NCBI RefSeq assembly: GCF_001590605.1
Contig: NZ_CP014504.1
Span: forward strand, 3,968,001-4,032,000
DNA length: 64,000 nucleotides
Origin: Pedobacter cryoconitis
GTDB taxonomy: Bacteria > Bacteroidota > Bacteroidia > Sphingobacteriales > Sphingobacteriaceae
Direction: 5' to 3'
Positions 18,829 to 25,131 of the stretch are shown piece after piece. The position numbers and the translations under genes are program-made. A model generated the notes under the pieces. The model saw only the letters and a program-made list of their open reading frames with translations, did not search any database and was not told the DNA's origin. Position 1 is the stretch's first letter, and the number at the start of each line of letters is the position of its first letter.

Positions 18829-19160
18829 ATATATTATATTTTTATTGGTTTATTAGTTGATTTATTACATAATTAACATAAAAATACTAATAAACTTCAA
18901 TAATTAATAACATTAACTACAATAAACCACAAAAAATAACTAACATTCAGCCGAAAAACCAATAAAATAATTAAAAACCAATCAATAAAAATCAATTATT
19001 AGAATTTTAAACTAAAAAAATCACTCATAATTCAAAAAAATTCAAAAAACACACTAAAAATATATGAAAATTGTTTTTATTTCATTTGTTGATAAAAAAC
19101 AGAAACAAGACACCAGTTTAAACTGTTAATTCTAGTATTGCTACCTTTGCAATATAAATT
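18829..19160. other. 332-bp AT-rich divergent control region
   Basis: This region separates the ammonium transporter (minus) and the SRPBCC gene (plus). It is almost entirely A and T with repeated short blocks such as AATAAA and TTAATAA. No reading frame or stable hairpin is visible. It holds a clear -7 box for the plus-strand gene at 19142-19149. Nitrogen-responsive control of the transporter would have to act here. Confidence 0.4.
19142..19149 (+). promoter_or_regulatory. -7 promoter box of the SRPBCC gene
   Basis: TACCTTTG, an exact TAnnTTTG box, 11 bp before the ATG at 19161. The predicted mRNA leader is only a few bases long. Confidence 0.6.
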
Positions 19161-19658
19161 ATGAAAGCATTTCACCTTAAATTCTCTCAATTCCTGCCAA
19201 TTAGTCTGCCTGAAGCATGGGATTTCTTCTCTTCCCCGATGAATCTGGCTAAAATAACTCCTAAAGAGATGGCTTTTACAGTTACTTCTCCTATTCAAGC
19301 AGATGAAAAGATGTATCCTGGGATGATTATTACCTATAAGGTATCTCCAGTTGCTGGAATCAAATTAAACTGGATGACAGAAATCACCCAGGTATCAGAT
19401 CAGAAATATTTTATTGACGAACAGCGATTTGGTCCTTACAAATTCTGGCACCATCAGCATCATTTCAAAGCTGTACCTGGAGGCGTAGAAATGACAGACT
19501 TGCTCACTTATGGATTACCCATGGGAATTTTCGGAAATATAGCCAATAGTATATTCGTAGCCCGCAAATTACAGCAGATCTTTAATTTCAGAAGGCAAAA
19601 GACAATTGAATTGTTCGGTGATTATACCGCAGCAGCGACCTCAGGTACTGGCACATAG
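19161..19658 (+). CDS. SRPBCC family protein
   Basis: A 165-residue soluble protein with the START/Bet v1-like helix-grip layout: an N-terminal strand (FHLKFSQFLPISLPEAWDFFSSPMNLAKI), a central curved sheet (YPGMIITYKVSPVAGIKLNWMTEIT, DEQRFGPYKFWHHQHHF) and a long C-terminal helix (SIFVARKLQQIFNFRRQKTIELF). Such proteins bind hydrophobic ligands; the ligand is unknown. The last 37 bp overlap the 3' end of the opposing radical SAM gene, an unusual convergent overlap. Confidence 0.85.
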   Translation: MKAFHLKFSQFLPISLPEAWDFFSSPMNLAKITPKEMAFTVTSPIQADEKMYPGMIITYKVSPVAGIKLNWMTEITQVSDQKYFIDEQRFGPYKFWHHQHHFKAVPGGVEMTDLLTYGLPMGIFGNIANSIFVARKLQQIFNFRRQKTIELFGDYTAAATSGTGT

Positions 19659-20593
19659 GCAGAACCTTGTACTATCCCTCTTTTTTCGATTTCCCTGTCA
19701 ATATAAGTTTGAATTGATGATTTATTTAAACCCCAGTTTGGAGCAATCAATAAATCCCAGTCAGAAATACCAAACAACCGCTGAATAACGACGTCTGGTC
19801 TTAATAAAGGAATCAATTTACACAGCAAATCTGTATATTCTTCGAGCGTAAATAATTTGAAAGGCTCTTTCTTATACTTGGCGCCCATAATAGACCCTTC
19901 GACAATATGAAGGTGGTGAAACTTTACAAACTTAATTTTCGGGAACTTATTAATCTCATGAATATATTCCAGCATCATATCTTCAGTTTCCCAGGGAAAG
20001 CCAAAAATCGTATGCACACAAAGATCAAGCTTACTATTATCCAGTAATTTAACAGCCGCTACAAACTCCGCATGGCTGCATCCCCTGTTAATCTGGTTTA
20101 ATGTATCATCATAAATGGACTCCATACCCATTTCCAGATCCACATCAAAACGATCAGCATAACTTTCAAGCAAAGCTACTTTTTCCGCATCAATACAATC
20201 CGGACGTGTTCCTACAGAAAATCCGACAACATCTTCACTATTAATAGACAAAGCCTCATCATACATCATTTTCAGATAATGCACTGGTGCATAAGTATTC
20301 GTATTCGGCTGAAAATAAACAATGAACTTATCTGCCTTATAAAACCCTTTACCACGCTCCATTCCCTGTTCCAGCTGTTCCCTGATAGTAGGTAACTTTC
20401 TGGAAAGCTCCGGCGTAAAAGAATCTACATTACAATAGGTACAACCTCCATATCCTTTACTACCATCACGGTTAGGGCAAGTGAACCCACCATCAACAAT
20501 CACTTTGAACACACGCTGTCCTTTATACTTTTCCTTAAGGTGAGTACCGTAATTATTATAACCTTTTATGCCTGAATCTAATGGAGTTCCCAA
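19622..20593 (-). CDS. TIGR01212 family radical SAM protein (YhcC-like)
   Basis: A 323-residue iron-sulfur enzyme. The radical SAM cluster motif is present in the family's extended form (FTCPNRDGSKGYGGCTYCN), followed by the GFSVGTRPDC and LEMGMESIYDDTL segments of the partial TIM barrel. E. coli YhcC is the named relative; its reaction is not established. No in-frame ATG exists near the N-terminus: the reading frame is closed upstream by stops, so translation likely starts at the TTG at 20593, supported by a -7 box 26 bp upstream. The 3' end overlaps the SRPBCC gene by 37 bp. Confidence 0.9.
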   Translation of the reverse strand: MGTPLDSGIKGYNNYGTHLKEKYKGQRVFKVIVDGGFTCPNRDGSKGYGGCTYCNVDSFTPELSRKLPTIREQLEQGMERGKGFYKADKFIVYFQPNTNTYAPVHYLKMMYDEALSINSEDVVGFSVGTRPDCIDAEKVALLESYADRFDVDLEMGMESIYDDTLNQINRGCSHAEFVAAVKLLDNSKLDLCVHTIFGFPWETEDMMLEYIHEINKFPKIKFVKFHHLHIVEGSIMGAKYKKEPFKLFTLEEYTDLLCKLIPLLRPDVVIQRLFGISDWDLLIAPNWGLNKSSIQTYIDREIEKRGIVQGSAYVPVPEVAAAV

Positions 20594-20618
20594 ATTGCTT
20601 TTGTATTATTATTTTTTG

Positions 20619-20626
20619 CAAAAATA
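20619..20626 (-). promoter_or_regulatory. -7 promoter box of the YhcC-like gene
   Basis: TATTTTTG on the minus strand, matching TAnnTTTG. It places the transcription start about 20 nt before the TTG start codon and supports that start. Confidence 0.5.
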
Positions 20627-20705
20627 CACCTTTTAATTTAAAGTTCAAGCCATAGTAAAGCAACATCTGGTGCTACCCCTTTCACACTCCAAACACAAAG
20701 CGCAA

Positions 20706-21494
20706 TTATTTAATAAGCGCAGGCAGATTTTCACCGCTGTTATTCTTAGTAAACTCAGAATAACTCTTCTTAATATAGATGATCATCTCATAATCCGACA
20801 TCTCCATAGCCTCTGTACGCGATGGTCTGTATTTATCGATGAAGCGCTGAAGAGGCTCCCCCTTTAAAGAAGTAACACGGCTTATCTTTGACTTAGAAAA
20901 AACCTTATCCACATAATTATTGTCCTCCCCCACCAACAATCTCTTTTGCAACCTCGACATTGGGGCCTTATTCTTCCCAAACAAATTAATAACCTGCAAT
21001 ACATCAACACCAGCAATTGCAGCAGTGCTCATCGTGTTTCTATTATTCTCCGTAAACCTCGGCGACCTTACATATGCAGACTTTGAAATAAAAATATCCT
21101 TTACCCCCGGGCTCTTATAAGCAAACACCGATAAAAACTCCTGTCTGTACCTCAGCGAATCAAACTCATACTTATTCTTCGCCTCAATCTGCACCTCCTG
21201 TAAAATAAAAGGAACAGCCTCCAGCAAAACAACCACAGCCCCTTTATTAGCCTTCAACGTAAAGTAAGAAGTCACATAATTGGCCCGGCTCACCTTTACC
21301 ACCTCACCCGCATTAATATCAGACAACCCAAACTCACCCTTCGGATTCGTAAAAACAATCCCATAGCTCGTCGTCACCGTTGCATTCTCAACCGGTGCCC
21401 GGGTATCCTTATCGATAACAGTACCCAGTATCCGCTGTGCAAAAAGCTGACAGGAAAAAGAAAAAACTAACGCTAGAGTAAATATAAATTTCAT
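20706..21494 (-). CDS. secreted protein with carboxypeptidase-like regulatory domain
   Basis: A 262-residue exported protein. The signal peptide (MKFIFTLALVFSFS...LFAQ) is followed by a carboxypeptidase-regulatory-like beta-sandwich, ~residues 22-110 (ILGTVIDKDTRAPVENATV, then NPKGEFGLSD). The remaining ~150 residues are basic and not recognised. The longest frame begins at a TTG (21545), but the ATG at 21494 begins a well-formed signal peptide and is preferred. This domain architecture without a barrel is common in Bacteroidota surface proteins of unknown role. It stands alone on the left side of a repeat-rich, gene-poor stretch. Confidence 0.8.
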   Translation of the reverse strand: MKFIFTLALVFSFSCQLFAQRILGTVIDKDTRAPVENATVTTSYGIVFTNPKGEFGLSDINAGEVVKVSRANYVTSYFTLKANKGAVVVLLEAVPFILQEVQIEAKNKYEFDSLRYRQEFLSVFAYKSPGVKDIFISKSAYVRSPRFTENNRNTMSTAAIAGVDVLQVINLFGKNKAPMSRLQKRLLVGEDNNYVDKVFSKSKISRVTSLKGEPLQRFIDKYRPSRTEAMEMSDYEMIIYIKKSYSEFTKNNSGENLPALIK

Positions 21495-21659
21495 GCCCGC
21501 TGATTTAAGAAACCGTGAATAATTTGATCTTATAAATTTAAACAACTTCTAAATATTATCCCACACAAAACAGCACTTAACACCAAAAAACTTAGTACAA
21601 GATGACATTAAAACCTCATTTATACTAATCACAAGCATTAATCCAATAAACTACCTCAT

Positions 21660-21677
21660 CAAGCAATCCAACTTATT
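21660..21677 (+). repeat. 18-bp direct repeat, left copy
   Basis: CAAGCAATCCAACTTATT, identical to 23219-23236. The two copies bracket about 1.5 kb containing one hypothetical gene and other repeats. Confidence 0.7.
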
Positions 21678-21849
21678 TATTCAAGCTAGCAATCCAAGAA
21701 TAATTTTAATAAGTAATCCAATTTGGCTATTCCAAAATAATCCTAATAGATAGTGAATTGGACATTAGAAAAACAACTATAATCAGCTAATAATAAGTAT
21801 TTTGAAATAAAATTTATGAAGGAATTTGGTTTTGCCGATTACAAATAAG

Positions 21850-21960
21850 ATGCCAGAGGACTTTAACCCATCTATTGAATATGAAATCCTATTGCATGTT
21901 GAACAATGGATTGAGTCAACTGGAGCCTTACTTGTCAAAATTGGAAACCCAATAAAATAG
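21850..21960 (+). other. doubtful 36-codon open frame
   Basis: The frame ATG...TAG encodes a 36-residue peptide (MPEDFNPSIEYEILLHVEQW, then 16 more residues) that looks protein-like in composition, with an amphipathic helix. It has no recognisable homologue or promoter. It may be a fragment of a larger lost gene. Confidence 0.2.
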
Positions 21961-22044
21961 ACATCAATTTAAAACAACATATCACAACGGGGCTTTGATA
22001 CCTAGCGGTTCGGGGCTTTTTTGTGTTAGAATATACCTTAAATA

Positions 22045-22077
22045 AAATGGGATCTAAGGTTAACTTAGATCCCATTT
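22045..22077 (-). terminator. intrinsic terminator of the 22.1-22.5 kb gene
   Basis: A perfect 14-bp stem AAATGGGATCTAAG / CTTAGATCCCATTT with a 5-nt loop, followed on the minus strand by TTATTT. It lies 6 bp after the stop codon. Confidence 0.8.
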
Positions 22078-22083
22078 AACGAA

Positions 22084-22542
22084 TTAATTATTTGGGCTTT
22101 TTATTATTTGATAATCAACAGTTGGAGGCCTTCTTACAACTAAGTCCACTTTGTTCGTTTTGTATTTATTGCCAGGTAATACCTCAGTAATATAAATTAA
22201 GTATACTTTACTAAGATGATTACCTTCCTTACTTATTATATCCGAAAAATCTTTCCAAGTCATAAAATTATAATCAGGTATAACGTCTTTAATATTTAGA
22301 GAGCTATCTTTTTTATAATACGTAAATGACACGATAGAATCATATGGCGATATGCATTTGCAGTAAAATGCATAATATGGGATTTCTCCTTCTTTTCCAA
22401 TTTCAACTATTCTATTTTTCTCGTCAACATTTACCGTATCAGCTAAAAAGTGTATCTCTTTTTTAGTTTGTTGAGCCATAACTACCATACTTATCATCAT
22501 GATAAATATAGTAATCGACATTTTTTTAAAAAAATTTATCAT
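22084..22542 (-). CDS. hypothetical secreted protein (152 aa)
   Basis: A 152-residue protein with a signal peptide (MINFFKKMSITIFIMMISMV, cleavage near VMAQ). The mature part is mostly beta-strand and charged, with two cysteines close together (FYCKCIS) and a VDLVVRRPPTVDY tail. No family is recognised. It is the only convincing gene in a 2-kb repeat-rich island and has its own strong terminator. A short in-frame fragment immediately upstream on the same strand ends in a stop 11 bp before this gene, so the two may once have formed a toxin/immunity-like or other paired unit (speculative). Confidence 0.65.
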   Translation of the reverse strand: MINFFKKMSITIFIMMISMVVMAQQTKKEIHFLADTVNVDEKNRIVEIGKEGEIPYYAFYCKCISPYDSIVSFTYYKKDSSLNIKDVIPDYNFMTWKDFSDIISKEGNHLSKVYLIYITEVLPGNKYKTNKVDLVVRRPPTVDYQIIKSPNN

Positions 22543-22553
22543 AATACCTTATT

Positions 22554-22676
22554 TACAACCTTTAGGTAATTTATCCGAATCAGGTGAATTTACCTGTTTT
22601 AAATTAAAAGCATTTAAATTTTCTACAGAAAATCCATATTTTAAAAGTAGCCTATTATATGCAAGATGCTCTTATG
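22554..22676 (-). pseudogene. possible 3' remnant of a lost gene
   Basis: On the minus strand a stop-free segment encodes EHLAYNRLLLKYGFSVENLN and continues to LPKGCK before a TAA, directly upstream of the secreted-protein gene. It has no start codon: an in-frame stop precedes it and the reading frame is lost into repeats. The protein-like composition and position suggest the C-terminal end of a decayed gene, but this is not certain. Confidence 0.3.
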
Positions 22677-22786
22677 CCTCTTGAAGTTGCGCTGAAAGCT
22701 TTCAATTTATAGGGGAATGACTCGGCCGAAACAAGGCCGGGCTGTTTGTAAATAAATTCAAAATAGCTAAATAATAAAGCTATACC

Positions 22787-22821
22787 GGCCGGGTACTGCC
22801 TGAGTACTGGTCGGGTACTCG
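22787..22821 (+). repeat. GTACT-containing short tandem repeat
   Basis: Three imperfect ~11-bp units ending in GTACT (CGGGTACT, TGAGTACT, CGGGTACT). GC-richer than the surroundings. Confidence 0.45.
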
Positions 22822-22856
22822 TTAGGGTAAGAGCAGTGCTAAAGTAACGCGAGAGC

Positions 22857-22906
22857 ATGGCAAGTCTAAGTCAAAACAACTAGTTGAAATGACTTAGACT
22901 TGCCAT
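22857..22906. repeat. 17-bp perfect inverted repeat with palindromic loop
   Basis: ATGGCAAGTCTAAGTCA at 22857-22873 pairs exactly with 22890-22906. The 16-nt loop itself contains the palindrome CAACTAGTTG. No T tract follows on either strand, so it is not an obvious terminator. Confidence 0.75.
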
Positions 22907-23016
22907 AGTTAAAGCCCGTTCTCAACCTGGTGTCATCCCGACGACCATTCAGGCACAACCAAACCATAACTAGTTGAAGATTAATGAAATTATAATTTTC
23001 CATTGGACTAACCCAT

Positions 23017-23056
23017 GGACAACTGCGGACAATTACAGACAGCTGCGGACAATTGC
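23017..23056 (+). repeat. decamer tandem repeat, four units
   Basis: Four consecutive 10-bp units of the type GGACAAYTGC (GGACAACTGC, GGACAATTAC, AGACAGCTGC, GGACAATTGC). The period matches one DNA helical turn. Confidence 0.65.
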
Positions 23057-23218
23057 GCACATTTTTTACGCATCAGGATAATCTTTAACGCGAATAGCTT
23101 ATATTGGTAGAAAGGCATTTATTTATTATGGGAAGTTTAACGGGTAAATTTTCAAAGGGAATCCTGGACGATTTCATTTTTAAAGCAGCAGTTTGGCGTA
23201 CAGCAATATTTTTTCCAA

Positions 23219-23236
23219 CAAGCAATCCAACTTATT
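23219..23236 (+). repeat. 18-bp direct repeat, right copy
   Basis: CAAGCAATCCAACTTATT, identical to 21660-21677. It adjoins the 25-bp tandem array. Confidence 0.7.
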
Positions 23237-23239
23237 CTT

Positions 23240-23347
23240 CCAACCAGTAATCCTAATAAGCTATCCAACCTATCTATCCAACCAGCAATTCTAATAAGCA
23301 ATCCAACCAGCAATCCAAATAAGCAATCCAACCAGCAATCCTAATAA
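23240..23347 (+). repeat. 25-bp tandem repeat array
   Basis: Units of the form CCAACCAGCAATCCTAATAAGCAAT at 23240, 23278, 23303 and 23328 (the last one partial), with a shortened 13-bp unit at 23265. The units are adjacent without unique spacers, which separates this from a CRISPR array. Confidence 0.75.
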
Positions 23348-23418
23348 AAATCTGTGAGCCCGTAACCATTTTATCTCTTTTCGCCTCCAAGCGTCTCCTA
23401 TAACATGGTGAAAAATAA

Positions 23419-23506
23419 AAAAACCAGTTATACTATGTTCGGACATTGCATTCGGGCCCACTTCCGGGCCACAAAATGCTTGACGAACATAGTATAACTG
23501 GTTTTT
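23419..23506 (-). terminator. long perfect-stem hairpin, terminator of the APC permease gene
   Basis: A 23-bp perfect stem (AAAAACCAGTTATACTATGT plus TCG, and its complement at 23484-23506) encloses a 42-nt loop with its own nested stems (GCATT/AATGC and GGCCC/GGGCC). On the minus strand it begins 16 bp after the permease stop and ends in a long T tract, so it should terminate. The size is far beyond a normal terminator and it shares its core with an element at 40.3 kb. Confidence 0.75.
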
Positions 23507-23521
23507 ATTATTTCCCTTTAC

Positions 23522-24934
23522 TTATCCCTTCGGCTTAGAAAAGAAATAAACCGGTATACCTGCGAGCATGATCAACACCCCCCACCCACACGTACTAAAC
23601 TTCGTAATCAACAGCGCCACACAAATTGCCGCAGCCACCACCATATACAAAGCCGGCAACACCGGATAACCGAACGCCCTATACGGACGTACCAAATCAG
23701 GCCGCTTCCTTCTTAAAATAAAAATCCCATAAATAGTCAGAATATAAAAAATCATGACAATGATCACCACATAATCCAGCAAATCACCATACTTACCCGT
23801 CAAACAAAGAAAAGAAGCCCAAATACACTGGAACCACAAGGCCCATCCCGGTACACTAGACTTGTTCAACAAAGCCGCCTTCTTAAAAAACAACCCATCC
23901 TTCGCCATCGTATAATAAACCCTTGCCCCAGCCATGATCAACCCATTATTACAAGCAAAAGTTGAAATCATGATCATTACAGCAATAGTAACCGTACCCA
24001 CATCACCAAAAATATATTGTGCCGCCGCAACAGCCACACGATCAGACTTCGCAAAAGCAATCTCATTTAAAGGCATCACAGAGATATACATCAAATTCGC
24101 TGAAATATAAATCACACTCACAATGAAAGTCCCAAAAAACAAACTCAGCCCCACATTACGCTCAGGCTTTTTAATCTCACCAGCAATAAACGTTACCCCA
24201 ACCCACGCATCACTCGAAAAAAGAGAACCCACCATCGCCGCAGCAATTCCAGAGAGCAAAGCAGTACCACCAATAGACACCCACGAACCATTTTGTGCAT
24301 CAAAAGCTCTCGTATTCCATGCATCAGCCCAATTCGCATTCCACACCTGCGTATTTGCCGCAATTAAAAAACCACCAGCAATTAAACCAAGTAAAGAAAA
24401 AATCTTAATAATGGTCAGGAAAGTCTGGAGTATCTTACTATCCCTCACCCCCCTGCTATTGATATAAGTCAGCAACACAATGGTCACAATCGAAACCAGC
24501 TGAGCCGCATTCAGATGAAAAGACCCTAAACTATATAAAATATTAGTATCACTCAAAGGCTCATACAAATAAGCAGCGAACTTAGAAAAAGCCACCCCCA
24601 CCGCAGCAATTGTTCCTGTCTGGATGACTGCAAAAAAGCTCCACCCATACAAAAACGCGATCAGCTTATTATACGCCTCTTTCAAATAAACATACTGACC
24701 ACCCGCTTTTGGGAACATCGCACTCAGCTCCCCATAACTTACCGCAGCAACTACAGTTACCAATCCTGTTAACACCCAGATCAGGATGAGCCAGCCTGCG
24801 GAGCCCACTTGCCTGGCAATATCAGCACTTACAATAAATATCCCCGATCCGATCATGGAACCTACAACAAGCATAGTTCCGTCTAAAAGACCAAGCTCTC
24901 TCTTAAAAGAGCTATCCTCAATTTCTTTATTCAT
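23522..24934 (-). CDS. APC superfamily amino acid permease (LAT/SteT-like)
   Basis: A 470-residue inner membrane protein with 12 predicted helices. The APC signature is at the first helix (GLLDGTMLVVGSMIGSGIFI), with the broken-helix glycines GSMIGSGIF that contact the substrate alpha-carboxyl and amino groups. TM3 (YGELSAMFPKAGGQYVYLKEAY) is also typical. It resembles amino acid exchangers or importers of the LAT branch; the substrate is unknown. It is a single gene, divergent from hppA, terminated by the large hairpin at 23419-23506. Confidence 0.9.
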   Translation of the reverse strand: MNKEIEDSSFKRELGLLDGTMLVVGSMIGSGIFIVSADIARQVGSAGWLILIWVLTGLVTVVAAVSYGELSAMFPKAGGQYVYLKEAYNKLIAFLYGWSFFAVIQTGTIAAVGVAFSKFAAYLYEPLSDTNILYSLGSFHLNAAQLVSIVTIVLLTYINSRGVRDSKILQTFLTIIKIFSLLGLIAGGFLIAANTQVWNANWADAWNTRAFDAQNGSWVSIGGTALLSGIAAAMVGSLFSSDAWVGVTFIAGEIKKPERNVGLSLFFGTFIVSVIYISANLMYISVMPLNEIAFAKSDRVAVAAAQYIFGDVGTVTIAVMIMISTFACNNGLIMAGARVYYTMAKDGLFFKKAALLNKSSVPGWALWFQCIWASFLCLTGKYGDLLDYVVIIVMIFYILTIYGIFILRRKRPDLVRPYRAFGYPVLPALYMVVAAAICVALLITKFSTCGWGVLIMLAGIPVYFFSKPKG

Positions 24935-25131
24935 TAGTTGGTTTGGTTGGTTGATTTAATCCCTAAGGATGCGCTAATATATTTAAATTCTTAAAATAAA
25001 AACATCAGGTCACAACTATAGCTGTAATTCTTTCAACCACAGCCAATTAATTTGGGAATGTCAGAAACTCTCTTTAATTTGTATAACGACCAAACATCCC
25101 ATCTACCCAGGAAACCAAATCTAAACAACAT

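Larger units (their letters stand above)
21546..22083. other. 538-bp gene-poor, repeat-bearing stretch (left part of repeat island)
   Basis: It holds a diffuse cluster of AATCCAA-type repeats (about 21650-21740), a doubtful 36-codon frame (21850-21960) and the terminator of the next minus-strand gene. The 18-bp word at 21660-21677 (CAAGCAATCCAACTTATT) recurs exactly at 23219-23236. Confidence 0.5.
22543..23521. other. 979-bp gene-free repeat island (right part)
   Basis: Contents in order: the possible 3' gene remnant; a GTACT-rich repeat (22787-22821); a 17-bp inverted repeat with a palindromic loop (22857-22906); a decamer array (23017-23056); a doubtful 40-codon frame from 23128; an 18-bp direct repeat (23219-23236); a 25-bp tandem array (23240-23347); and a long hairpin (23419-23506). 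No RNA gene or transposase is visible. Confidence 0.6.

Noticed and set aside
21981..22023. Terminator or tRNA-like fragment (GGTTCGGGGCTTTTTTG)
   Set aside because: The T tract and GGTTCG look suggestive, but no stem of adequate length can be formed and no cloverleaf fits around it.
23128..23250. 40-codon frame starting MGSLTGKFSKGILDDF
   Set aside because: It runs into the tandem repeats before stopping, has no recognised homologue, and has no convincing promoter; probably chance or a fragment.
23240..23347. Possible CRISPR array
   Set aside because: The 25-bp units are directly adjacent without unique spacers of constant length, and no cas gene is present in the window.
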